Shown here piece after piece: positions 7,453 through 14,286 of a stretch of 22,117 bases of DNA (its first letter is position 1; each line of letters opens with the position of its first letter). The stretch is from an uncultured Sutterella sp. (GTDB lineage Bacteria > Pseudomonadota > Gammaproteobacteria > Burkholderiales > Burkholderiaceae_F). The translations under genes and the position numbers were made by a program. Location of the stretch: positions 1 through 22,117 of the forward strand of contig URFF01000024.1 in the NCBI GenBank assembly GCA_900546995.1. Reading direction: 5' to 3'. Under the pieces are notes generated by a model, which was not told the DNA's origin, ran no database searches, and saw only the letters and a list, made by a program, of their open reading frames with translations.

Positions 7453-8151
7453 ATGCAATTGGGACAGTTAAAAAACTTGTCGTACGAACAAGTTAATAAA
7501 TTGTTGGCCCGGGGCGACGTTTCCAATGAAAGTTGGCAGCTCTACCGGATCTACAGAGGTTTTATGGCTTGGCCAAAATGGAATGGGAAGGCTGTTGCTG
7601 ACTTCCGTGAGGCAATGCAATTGACTCAATTTGAACTGGCAACCATATTGGGTATTGATGCAGCGACAATCGCGCGGTGGGAAAAGGAACCGGAGGAAAT
7701 CCTACCTCCTCTAGCCCGTGTCGCGATGACCCATGTCCAATTGTATTGGCCCAATGTGACTGAAATGATGAGACCATCCGGCAATGAACCTCAAGTGCTG
7801 ACCGAAAAACCCCGAGACAGGTTGGTTCATTTCGCCATGCTTGATGTTGTTGGCCGGCTGAAAGAAAAGGGCGTCTTGAAGAAAAAAGTCGGTAAACGGG
7901 CTTCTATTTCTCAAAAACAAATCGTGGCAGTCCGTCAAAAACTTGCCATGACACGTGAAGAGTTCGCTGATTTTTTGGATGTCTCCGTTAGTACCGTGGA
8001 CAAATGGGAAACGGGGAAGTCCGTACCGACAGGACCAGCCAATAGGCTATTACGTTTGTTGGAACGAGACCAGATTGATTCTTTCGATTTGGAAGAAGAG
8101 ATGTTTGCTCTTGACCATGAGATCTTGAGGAAACTAAGAAACGGACCTTAA
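7453..8151 (+). CDS. Transcriptional regulator with two XRE-type HTH domains
   Basis: The 232-aa protein contains two helix-turn-helix domains of the Cro/C1 type: residues about 49-90 (LTQFELATILGIDAATIARWE) and about 159-205 (MTREEFADFLDVSVSTVDKWETGK). A 60-residue Lys-rich linker joins them, and the N-terminal 45 residues and acidic C-terminal tail are unassigned. Two such domains in one chain suggest binding to two half-sites or two operators, in line with the two different palindromes in its upstream region. It is the first gene of the plus-strand cluster and is likely the controller of that cluster. The ribosome site (GGAATTG) is modest. Confidence 0.8.
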   Translation: MQLGQLKNLSYEQVNKLLARGDVSNESWQLYRIYRGFMAWPKWNGKAVADFREAMQLTQFELATILGIDAATIARWEKEPEEILPPLARVAMTHVQLYWPNVTEMMRPSGNEPQVLTEKPRDRLVHFAMLDVVGRLKEKGVLKKKVGKRASISQKQIVAVRQKLAMTREEFADFLDVSVSTVDKWETGKSVPTGPANRLLRLLERDQIDSFDLEEEMFALDHEILRKLRNGP

Positions 8152-8189
8152 GATTGTCTCGTCTCCAATAGACAAACTTTGGAGGCGGT

Positions 8190-8429
8190 ATGTTTGATTC
8201 TTTGTTTGATAACGATATTTTTGGACACAACGATATTTCCGGCATCACTCATAATGACTTGATGGATCACATCACCGATCCCGTGTATTCGTACTTACCG
8301 GAAAACATTTACCACGACACCCCCATGGATCCTCTCTACCAACACGATGACTTCGGGATTCATGACATCGGAAATGACCCTTTCAGTATCACTCACAATG
8401 ACACTTTTGACCCCTTCTCCCACTTTTAA
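8190..8429 (+). CDS. 79-aa Asp/His-rich acidic protein without Lys or Arg
   Basis: A strong GGAGG site 5-6 nt before ATG and the tight fit between neighbours show that this short frame is real. The 79 residues include 15 Asp and 8 His, but no Lys or Arg, which makes the protein very acidic. It has repeated short motifs: ITHND at 19-23 and 67-71, and several DP-aromatic units (DPVY, DPLY, DPFS, DPFS). The pattern is low-complexity and probably unstructured unless bound to a partner or metal. Possible roles are metal binding or mimicry of DNA charge to occupy a DNA-binding protein; neither can be decided here. I do not recognise any homologue. Confidence 0.75.
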   Translation: MFDSLFDNDIFGHNDISGITHNDLMDHITDPVYSYLPENIYHDTPMDPLYQHDDFGIHDIGNDPFSITHNDTFDPFSHF

Positions 8430-8441
8430 GGAGGGTTTACG

Positions 8442-9665
8442 ATGGCCGTTGTTCGTGTTTCCGATCATCTCTGTCTTAACGTCACGGAGGACCGCGTCGC
8501 CCGTACTCTGTTGGCGGCCTTCACTCAATTCATGGACCAGGATCTCGCGCCCTGGTTTTCGCTAGTGCTCCACTATTACGTACCCGGTACCAAAGGCAAC
8601 ACCCAGTTTCACGCCAAGAAAAAAGAGCTTCTGCGTTCTATTCAATGGCTTTTACAGACAGAACTAGCCACTGATTGTTCGCACCCGCAACCGCTTTTGC
8701 ACGAATTCGATGAAAGCACCCAAAAGAGTTGGAAAGTTCTACGCATTGAATGGGAACCAGGCGTAGCTGACCAATTAAGACGGCAGATGACCATCGAGAA
8801 TAAGTGGCATTTAGTCAGTCAGCTCATTGGATCAACATCAGACAATCCCGAAATCATTGAAAAAGAATTACGCCATGCTTTCCATGCGTTTGAGAATGAG
8901 TTCGAAATGAAGATCAGTTATCCCCCGCGAGTGATGCGTTGGAATGAATCCCGCGCGGGCGATGAAAAGATGTACACCGATGTGATTGGCGACATGGAAA
9001 AAAGCATCCGCGAAACCCCTGAGGACTACAACAAAGAGCGGACGTTAAAGGCTTCCGGTCAGATGCAGCTTCTTTTTATGAAAAATGTTGAGTTGGCCCC
9101 GGCAGCCCCCGTGACTTTCTTTACCCGGCTTGAAGATCCTTATGCTCAAGCCCTGCTTGCCTTTTACTTCCACAGCGTGCATCAGGCAAAAGAACATCGC
9201 TTTTCGTTTACCTTGACCCAGTCAACCGAAAAAGGCTCAAGATGGTCCAATAAGAATATCCGTTTCTTGCAAACGATTGGCCAACAATTCTCTGAAACAA
9301 CGGAAACCCACATCCTCAAAGACAAGATGGTTGTAAAGCCCATTATTGAATCGTGCGAATTTGGTGAAGATGAACAGGGACGTTGGCAAGTTCGTTTCGA
9401 AGGCACAACGCTTGGAATTAAGCCATGTGACGAGTGGCTTCATTGGTTCAAGATTGGTCAGATCATCGGAACCGTGGAAAGTGTGTTGGAACACGATTTC
9501 ATCAATCAAATCCGAAAGGAATTTAGGAAATTCGTTTGGGCTCTGGAAGATGACTATGGTGTCAAATTGAGTATCACTCAAGGCAATTTCCCTTGGCCGG
9601 ACAATGTCGATCCACTGCTCGATAGAAACAAAGACTTTGAATATTGGGATCACTACAATTTATGA
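8442..9665 (+). CDS. Uncharacterised protein made of two ~155-aa repeats (paralogue A)
   Basis: The 407-aa protein starts at ATG after AAGGAGGG and 12 nt behind the small acidic gene. It consists of two tandem copies of one module, at about residues 16-168 and 231-386. Matching landmarks in order are EDRVARTLLAAF / EDPYAQALLAFY, FSLVL / FSFTL, LLRSI / FLQTI, PLL / PII, SWKV / RWQV, WHLVSQLIG / WFKIGQIIG, and FENEFEMKIS / LEDDYGVKLS. A spacer of about 60 residues joins them, and a tail with VDPLLDRNKDF follows the second copy. There is no signal peptide, membrane segment or known catalytic motif. It overlaps the next gene, its closest paralogue, by 4 nt (ATGA), implying translational coupling and equimolar production. 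Confidence 0.75.
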   Translation: MAVVRVSDHLCLNVTEDRVARTLLAAFTQFMDQDLAPWFSLVLHYYVPGTKGNTQFHAKKKELLRSIQWLLQTELATDCSHPQPLLHEFDESTQKSWKVLRIEWEPGVADQLRRQMTIENKWHLVSQLIGSTSDNPEIIEKELRHAFHAFENEFEMKISYPPRVMRWNESRAGDEKMYTDVIGDMEKSIRETPEDYNKERTLKASGQMQLLFMKNVELAPAAPVTFFTRLEDPYAQALLAFYFHSVHQAKEHRFSFTLTQSTEKGSRWSNKNIRFLQTIGQQFSETTETHILKDKMVVKPIIESCEFGEDEQGRWQVRFEGTTLGIKPCDEWLHWFKIGQIIGTVESVLEHDFINQIRKEFRKFVWALEDDYGVKLSITQGNFPWPDNVDPLLDRNKDFEYWDHYNL

Positions 9666-10945
9666 AGAAAGAACACATGTTAGAGCGCTACATTGACATT
9701 AGCGATCATTTGAAAGTACGTGTCAAGAATGACCGTTGGGTTCAGTTCTTGTTGGCCTTGATTATTCAGCATATCCCTTTGGAGTACTCAGACCACGAGG
9801 CCCTGAAGGTGGATTACTACATTCCTGATGAAGAAACCAATCCTAATTTGCATGCCAACAAAGAGGTTCTGCTTACTGCTGTGCGTCAGCTTCTTGAAAC
9901 AGCGATTATTGAATCTGAAAACGGAGTGTCCTTCAATAAATATCTTTTCCCCCGATTCCATGAATCCATGATTGAGGACGGAAAGCGTTGGCTTTTGACG
10001 CTAGAGACCGATTCCGATCTGAGGCAAATGCTCAAGCGTGAGCTCTCCAATGAGGAGAAATGGCATTTGGCGGGCCAATTAATTCAAGCGCCCTCATCAG
10101 AGCCTGCGGCGGTTGAAGCGAGTCTGAAAGAAGAAGTGGAGGCATTTGAAAAACACTTTCAAATGAATGTTCTGCACCCACGGATTTTGAAATTTAATAA
10201 CGATGAAAAAGCCGAAGAGTGGAGCTGTGTTCTCGAAAAGCTCCTTGCCCAGACGATGCGGTCGTTTGAGCTTAACATGGACAAAGGTGAAGGAGGACGA
10301 AAAATCCCCGATGGAATGACAGCCTCTGAATTTGACAATCAACTGCCCTTATTGCGTGCGCTCTCCGATGGTACCGTCACCCAACCTGAAGATCCGGACG
10401 CGCAAACGCTTTTGGCCTTTGTGTATCACACGATTCAGTCTGCTTTGTTTTCCGGTTTCTGCATCTCAATGACGCAATCAACGGATGAAAATTCAAAGTG
10501 GTCTGATACCCATAAAGAACACCTTCAGGCGGTATGCCAACAGGTGCCTCAGAGCGCACTGTCCCACCGGTTCGAAGACCACACCGTGTACTACCCCTTG
10601 GTTCAATGGAGTCAGATCGGAACAGATGAACAGGGACGTTGGGAAGCCGCGTTTAGGCCTTCTGCTGAAATAAAGCTTCCTTATTTTGAGTCCGAGTGGC
10701 AGCACTGGATCCGGATTGCCCATATTTTGGGTTTAACCAACGCTCATATTGAGGGCGACCTCATCAACCAGACCCGCCGCACTTATCGCGAACGCGTCTG
10801 GGCATTGGAGGACAAATTTGGCGTAAAGCTGGAAACGGACGGTTCCTTCATTGACTGGGAAGGACAGGTTGATCCCCTGATTGACCGAAACAAACCCTTT
10901 GTTCCTTTGACATGGACAATAAGAGATGAAGATTCGGAAAAATAG
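9662..10945 (+). CDS. Uncharacterised protein made of two ~155-aa repeats (paralogue B)
   Basis: The start at 9662 makes an ATGA overlap with the preceding stop and gives 427 aa; a second ATG at 9677 is possible. The protein is a tandem paralogue of the one before and has the same two-module plan at about residues 24-178 and 243-399. The second module is the better conserved: EDPDAQTLLAF, TQSTDENSKWS, DEQGRW, and the block from DLINQ through VWALEDKFGVKL to VDPLIDRNK match paralogue A closely. A 60-residue charged spacer lies between the modules. No enzyme motif is visible. The two paralogues may form a heterodimer or serve related targets. It overlaps the next gene by 20 nt, again suggesting coupled translation. 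Confidence 0.75.
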   Translation: MKKEHMLERYIDISDHLKVRVKNDRWVQFLLALIIQHIPLEYSDHEALKVDYYIPDEETNPNLHANKEVLLTAVRQLLETAIIESENGVSFNKYLFPRFHESMIEDGKRWLLTLETDSDLRQMLKRELSNEEKWHLAGQLIQAPSSEPAAVEASLKEEVEAFEKHFQMNVLHPRILKFNNDEKAEEWSCVLEKLLAQTMRSFELNMDKGEGGRKIPDGMTASEFDNQLPLLRALSDGTVTQPEDPDAQTLLAFVYHTIQSALFSGFCISMTQSTDENSKWSDTHKEHLQAVCQQVPQSALSHRFEDHTVYYPLVQWSQIGTDEQGRWEAAFRPSAEIKLPYFESEWQHWIRIAHILGLTNAHIEGDLINQTRRTYRERVWALEDKFGVKLETDGSFIDWEGQVDPLIDRNKPFVPLTWTIRDEDSEK

Positions 10946-11471
10946 ACATCTTGCGCTTCGGATCTTGCGCAAATGGAAGGATTCCCTCTTTTGGCATTAC
11001 CACGATCCTCTTTACTGCGCACAGAGTTCAGGCTCTAAGATCAAGCTTTCTAAGAAAGAGTGGAGAAACTTGCAGAGGCTCATGGAATATGATCCTCAGC
11101 CGACCAGAGAGGCCCGTATTTTTAAGAAACAAAGCGCTTTGTTTCATTTCATGAGGGCTTACTCTTTGGAAACGCTCGAGTCCACGGAACGGTTGTACCA
11201 CCGTTGGCTTCGTGAGAATCACAAATTGAAGGATCTGTATGTACTCTATGAAATCATTGACCGCAACACTGATGTCTTCCCGGCTCTTGAAGATCTGAAA
11301 TTTAGTTACGGTATCCGTCTGCCTTTTAAGCGCAAAGACCTGCTGAAGTGGCTGCCCAAAGATCTGGGAAAGTGTGAGGACGATGGAAGCCAACGGGTGT
11401 TCTTCTACATTTCGGACATGGCCAAACGCCGCCGGGAAGAAGAACGGAAATGGTTGGAGTCTAATCTTTAA
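10926..11471 (+). CDS. 181-aa protein, probable diverged single copy of the repeat module
   Basis: The start overlaps the end of paralogue B by 20 nt, so it belongs to the same transcript. The protein is basic and helical. Its residues about 91-132 contain YHRWLRENHKL followed by PALEDLKFSYGIRL, which matches the closing part of the repeat module in the two larger proteins (HW-I-R-x-x-H-x-L and ALED-x-FGVKL), and LSKKEWRNLQ near 41-50 matches the middle block ending in LQ. I therefore read it as a shortened, diverged single-module relative. The C-terminal 45 residues, rich in Arg and Glu, are extra. Function unknown. Alternative: an unrelated protein with a chance match around ALED. Confidence 0.65.
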   Translation: MKIRKNRHLALRILRKWKDSLFWHYHDPLYCAQSSGSKIKLSKKEWRNLQRLMEYDPQPTREARIFKKQSALFHFMRAYSLETLESTERLYHRWLRENHKLKDLYVLYEIIDRNTDVFPALEDLKFSYGIRLPFKRKDLLKWLPKDLGKCEDDGSQRVFFYISDMAKRRREEERKWLESNL

Positions 11472-11498
11472 CAATCAAACATCAACGTAAACATGATG

Positions 11499-11518
11499 AG
11501 GAGGTGCCTATGACTTAG
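11499..11518 (+). promoter_or_regulatory. Two-codon mini-ORF with strong ribosome site (copy 1)
   Basis: AGGAGGTG at 11499-11506 is a near-perfect Shine-Dalgarno, and 5 nt after its GG comes ATG (11510) ACT TAG (11518). The real start of the 106-aa protein follows at 11544, 25 nt after the stop, behind its own AGAGG. The same arrangement stands before the two following genes. Confidence 0.7.
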
Positions 11519-11543
11519 TTACAACAACTCAAAGAGGTTAAAA

Positions 11544-11864
11544 ATGAGCCGTTCTCATAGGCATTCGCCGTTTTCTGCCTTCAACAAAAACATGTCGGAG
11601 GCGCAAGAAAAGCGCATTTGGCACAAAAAGCTCCGTGCTGCAGAACGCACCAAAATGCTCATGCTCGTGCGGGATCCTGACTGCTGGGAAGAGTATTTCT
11701 CCACTCTCCCCATTGAGGTATCGGACGAATGGAGCATGTTGAAAGAAGATCACCATTTCTCAAAGAAATTGGCTTATCTAACTTGGTTGAAAAACGGGAA
11801 AGCCAGACTAAAAAATGATGATCCTGAATGGTTTTTGCTCTACCTTAAACACTACTTCAAATGA
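11544..11864 (+). CDS. 106-aa basic MSRS-type protein, paralogue 1
   Basis: This is the first and most diverged of three tandem 106-aa paralogues. It starts MSRSHRHSPF, then has SEAQEKRIWHKKLRAAER, a VSDEW-x-M motif near residue 59, and a basic C-terminal end. Proteins that begin MSRSxRxxP, with a following SE-x-x-DK and later VS-x-x-W-x-MxKDG, are familiar to me as small uncharacterised proteins in many Proteobacteria; I know of no function. The high content of Lys, Arg and aromatic residues would suit nucleic-acid or ribosome binding, but this is a guess. The second ribosome site (AGAGG) is weaker than that of the mini-ORF upstream, so its expression may depend on re-initiation. Confidence 0.7.
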   Translation: MSRSHRHSPFSAFNKNMSEAQEKRIWHKKLRAAERTKMLMLVRDPDCWEEYFSTLPIEVSDEWSMLKEDHHFSKKLAYLTWLKNGKARLKNDDPEWFLLYLKHYFK

Positions 11865-11899
11865 GCTTAACAAGGAATAAACGATCAACCAGACAAATA

Positions 11900-11919
11900 G
11901 GGAGGTGCCCATGACGTAG
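11900..11919 (+). promoter_or_regulatory. Two-codon mini-ORF with strong ribosome site (copy 2)
   Basis: GGGAGGTG at 11900-11907 precedes ATG (11911) ACG TAG (11919). The real start of the next 106-aa protein is at 11944, 24 nt after the stop, with AGGA at 11933-11936. Sequence around it (GGAGGTGCC, then GTACAAC after the stop) is shared with copy 1. Confidence 0.7.
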
Positions 11920-11943
11920 GTACAACACTAAAAGGAAACAATC

Positions 11944-12264
11944 ATGAGTCGTTCATACAGACGTTCGCCCTTTGTCGGCATTTGCAATGTTGAGTCCGAA
12001 GCCTACGACAAGCGTCTTTGGCACAAGCGATTCCGCGGGCGTGAACGCATGAAACTTAAAACCCTTGTCAAGCTCATGGATCATTGGGACGGGTACCTCA
12101 CCACCCACCACAAGGATGTGTCCGATACGTGGGGCATGAGCAAGGATGGACGCCGCTACTGGAGGGAGTTGTCGTACTTCACCTGGTTTAAGCGTCAAAA
12201 GAATGAATTTAAATTGAAGAATCCCGAAGCTTTCCGCTACTACCGCAAGTGGCATGCGAAATAA
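11944..12264 (+). CDS. 106-aa basic MSRS-type protein, paralogue 2
   Basis: Same length as its neighbours, and closest to paralogue 3: both have MSRSYR-x-SPF, DKR-x-WHKRFR-x-RERMKLK, a WDGY near residue 48, VS-x-x-W-x-M and a KRQKNE-x-KL block. VSDTWGMSKDG at about 59-69 is the best match to the wider MSRS protein group. The protein is strongly basic with many Trp and Tyr, and has no secretion signal. Its gene has its own 79-nt leader with mini-ORF, so each paralogue is equipped with the same translational control element. Role unknown. Confidence 0.7.
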   Translation: MSRSYRRSPFVGICNVESEAYDKRLWHKRFRGRERMKLKTLVKLMDHWDGYLTTHHKDVSDTWGMSKDGRRYWRELSYFTWFKRQKNEFKLKNPEAFRYYRKWHAK

Positions 12265-12291
12265 CGGGGTACTTCAAAACCAAATGATTAC

Positions 12292-12312
12292 AGGAGGTGC
12301 GCCATGTCATAA
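12292..12312 (+). promoter_or_regulatory. Two-codon mini-ORF with strong ribosome site (copy 3)
   Basis: AGGAGGTG at 12292-12299 precedes ATG (12304) TCA TAA (12312). The second codon and the stop codon differ from copies 1 and 2, yet the two-codon reading frame is kept, and the main start again lies 25 nt after the stop (12338), behind AAGGA at 12326-12330. Confidence 0.7.
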
Positions 12313-12337
12313 GTTCAACTACATGAAGGAAAATGAC

Positions 12338-12658
12338 ATGAGTCGCTCTTACAGACACTCGCCGTTTTTAGGCTTGTGCGGAGATGTCTCCGAAGCGTCT
12401 GACAAACGCTGTTGGCATAAGCGTTTTCGTAGGCGTGAGCGGATGAAGCTCAAGGTTTTACTCAAAGACCTTGACCGTTGGGATGGCTACAACACCACGG
12501 TTGTATTGGATGTTTCTATCCGCTGGACCATGAGAAAAGAGGGCAAGCTCTATTGGCCTGACTTGGCCTGTTTCACACACTACAAGAGGCAAAAGAATGA
12601 GCTCAAGCTTGCTTCTGCTGAAACGTATGCGTACTGCCGCAAGTGGTACTTCAAGTAA
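12338..12658 (+). CDS. 106-aa basic MSRS-type protein, paralogue 3
   Basis: The start at 12338 gives exactly 106 aa, as in the two preceding paralogues, and the AAGGA site fits. The frame happens to be open further upstream, to ATGs at 12323, 12284 and 12254, so automatic callers may extend it into the preceding gene; the conserved leader argues against that. The protein reads MSRSYRHSPF at the start, then DKRCWHKRFRRRERMKLK, WDGY, VSIRWTM, and ends with CRKWYFK. Strongly basic. As the last member of the series it is followed by an imperfectly terminator-like hairpin. Function unknown. Confidence 0.7.
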   Translation: MSRSYRHSPFLGLCGDVSEASDKRCWHKRFRRRERMKLKVLLKDLDRWDGYNTTVVLDVSIRWTMRKEGKLYWPDLACFTHYKRQKNELKLASAETYAYCRKWYFK

Positions 12659-12685
12659 CCCATGATCTCCCAGAGAGGGGGGCGT

Positions 12686-12713
12686 CCGGCTCATCTTTTA
12701 TCAGGCGAGCCGG
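12686..12713 (+). terminator. Stem-loop after the last MSRS gene, terminator without a T-run
   Basis: CCGGCTC (12686-12692) pairs with GAGCCGG (12707-12713) around a 14-nt loop, 28 nt after the stop codon of paralogue 3. The GC-rich stem could mark the end of the operon transcript or protect it from nucleases, but no run of T follows, so intrinsic termination is doubtful. Confidence 0.4.
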
Positions 12714-12723
12714 GTGCATCAAA

Positions 12724-12752
12724 TTCTGAAGTAGGCTCTTGTAGGCTAGAAT
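12724..12752 (+). promoter_or_regulatory. Weak sigma-70-like promoter before the DIP1984-family gene
   Basis: TAGAAT (12747-12752, five of six matches) with TTCTGA 17 nt upstream (three of six). Position 32 nt before the ATG is suitable. Confidence 0.35.
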
Positions 12753-12783
12753 CCAAATGAATGAATAGAGAGAGGAAGAGACC

Positions 12784-13236
12784 ATGAAATTAGCTGAAGC
12801 TCTGATTTTAAGAAAGGATCTGCAAACACGGGTGGCCCGTATCCGGGACCGCCTCTTTGCCAACGTGTTGGTTCAGGAAGGTGATACGCCTAGTGAAGAC
12901 CCTGCCGAGCTGATTGTCCGCTTAAATGAGACGTTGGCCGAGTTGGGCTCTTTGATTTCAAAAATCAACAAAACCAACTCTTCGACTCTTTTAGATGGCA
13001 AGCCTCTTGCCGATGCCATCACAGAGCGTGACCTTGCCCTTCGCAAAGTGAGCATTCTGCGTGAAGCCTTACAAAAAGCGGCTGACCGTCCTAAGCGATA
13101 CTCTCAGAAAGAGATCCGCTTATTGACACCCCTGGACGTACAGAAGGAAGAAAAAATCGTGGACAAGCTTGCTTACGAAACACGCGTTTTAGATGCCAAG
13201 ATTCAAGCGAAAAACTGGGAGGTTGAGCTACTGTAA
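12784..13236 (+). CDS. DIP1984 family protein (septicolysin-like)
   Basis: The 150-aa protein matches the DIP1984 family from start to end as I remember it: MKLAEALILRKDLQ at the N-terminus, VQEGDTPSEDPAEL near 31-45, INKTN-x-x-T-x-LLDGKPLADAITERD in the middle, and RYSQKEI with a closing LDAKIQ-x-x-NWEVEL. Length is as usual for the family. It is a helical, probably coiled-coil protein without enzyme motifs. The name septicolysin is attached to some relatives in databases, but I know of no firm function. GAGGAAGAG before the ATG serves as ribosome site. It appears to be a separate unit from the operon to its left. Confidence 0.75.
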   Translation: MKLAEALILRKDLQTRVARIRDRLFANVLVQEGDTPSEDPAELIVRLNETLAELGSLISKINKTNSSTLLDGKPLADAITERDLALRKVSILREALQKAADRPKRYSQKEIRLLTPLDVQKEEKIVDKLAYETRVLDAKIQAKNWEVELL

Positions 13237-13552
13237 ACAATTCGGTTGTAGCAAACAAAGTTTGGGCGAGAACACTATGGAGCATTACAGTTAGATCGCC
13301 GATCCCTGTACTGTTCACGGCGGCAGATGTCCTTATTTACAGTCAATGCCGTTACGGAGTATGTGAGAACATTCACGCTTCACATTAACGACCAACGTTC
13401 TGACAAATTTTGATTTGCGAGGGTGGGTTGTGGGATTCTTACACGGCTGTAACCAATTGTTCATGTCATTAAAGTAAATTACCCAACGGATACATGTTTC
13501 AACAGCTGAAGATTTGGCAAATGGTTGTTTAAAGCTCTGTTCAGGAGACTTT
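13237..13552. other. 316-nt stretch with no recognisable gene
   Basis: No frame of useful length or recognisable protein fragment is visible. A small inverted repeat CAAAC-AAA-GTTTG lies near 13253-13265, but there is no T-run. A promoter for the HNH gene is expected in the right half but no clear one is seen. Confidence 0.5.
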
Positions 13553-14113
13553 ATGGGAACTTTATCGATTGTTCAAAATCGAGCAGAAAACCTTGTAAAA
13601 GGTCCTGTCGGTGTTGTTGAAAGTGGAGCATCCATTGTTGAAGCAGGCTATCAAACTGTGGTTAACAACGAGGACTTCTTAACTCATGAGAACAAAATTC
13701 ATCTAACTCGTCTTTGTCAAATGGGAATTTATTCGGTGACGGCTGGTGCAATTATGGGAGATACCGTACCAGGTGGTGACAACTGCCAACTTCAAGGAGA
13801 TGCCTGCTATTTACCTGGAGTTGAAAACGGTGTATTCAATGGAGATGCACAAGATCTTCAGTTATTGGCTGAGCAAGGACAAATACCAGGTACCACCCAC
13901 ATGGAGGAAGGGGAGTATCAACGTACTGACTCTGCAAGGAATGATTTTTTAGAGGCACACTCTATTAGTGATACAAAAGGTTGGCAAGTCCACCATATAC
14001 AACCGCTATGTGAAGGTGGTGCTGATGATCCGTCTAATATGGTTCTAATTGATCCAGACAATCATGCAAAAATTACGTCAGCCCATCAAGAATATTACGG
14101 ATGGAAAAAGTAA
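13553..14113 (+). CDS. HNH-nuclease toxin-like protein, solitary
   Basis: I place the start at ATG 13553, behind CAGGAG, giving 186 aa; an upstream start at 13514 has no ribosome site. The C-terminal 45 residues form an HNH-type nuclease module: WQVHHIQPLCEGGADDPSN (His147/His148, Asn162), then NHAKITSAHQEYYGW (His171, His178). This form is typical of C-terminal toxin domains of polymorphic toxins and bacteriocins that cut DNA or RNA. The first 140 residues look like a linker region with a few Cys and no secretion signal. No delivery gene and no immunity gene are adjacent: an insertion sequence begins 19 nt after the stop codon. It may be a detached toxin end or a stand-alone nuclease. Confidence 0.7.
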   Translation: MGTLSIVQNRAENLVKGPVGVVESGASIVEAGYQTVVNNEDFLTHENKIHLTRLCQMGIYSVTAGAIMGDTVPGGDNCQLQGDACYLPGVENGVFNGDAQDLQLLAEQGQIPGTTHMEEGEYQRTDSARNDFLEAHSISDTKGWQVHHIQPLCEGGADDPSNMVLIDPDNHAKITSAHQEYYGWKK

Positions 14114-14114
14114 A

Positions 14115-14132
14115 AAATCTTATGAAAGTCCT
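14115..14132. repeat. Target-site duplication, left copy (18 bp)
   Basis: AAATCTTATGAAAGTCCT directly left of the insertion sequence; the identical 18 bp stand directly right of it at 15710-15727. Confidence 0.9.
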
Positions 14133-14140
14133 TGTTACGC

Positions 14141-14230
14141 CACAGCGATTATGTCACCATCAGTCCACAGCGAATTTGTCACATCCGACAAAGCGATTTT
14201 GTCACGGGGTTGACACAGCGAAAATGTCAC
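14141..14230. repeat. Four 17-bp iterons at the left end of the insertion sequence
   Basis: Copies of CACAGCGAWWWTGTCAC-type sequence at 14141-14157, 14166-14182, 14189-14205 (CAAAGCG variant) and 14214-14230. The start-to-start distance is 25, 23 and 25 nt, about two helical turns, as for an array of transposase binding sites on one face of the DNA. Confidence 0.8.
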
Positions 14231-14286
14231 ATCGCGTTTGCTCATACGTGTCAGGATGTTTAACATTTTCCAACAAAGAGAATTAA

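Noticed and set aside
11505..11925. Conserved RNA stem formed by the mini-ORF leaders
   Set aside because: GTGCC can pair with GGTAC in the second leader, but the pairing is broken in the first and absent in the third, so there is no support from covariation.
12254..12337. N-terminal extension of the third MSRS protein
   Set aside because: The frame is open by chance across the leader with the mini-ORF; the paralogues start at MSRS and have the same 106-aa length.
14141..14230. CRISPR array
   Set aside because: The repeats are 17 bp with 6-8 nt gaps, lie at the end of an insertion sequence and recur inverted at its other end; they are transposase-site iterons.
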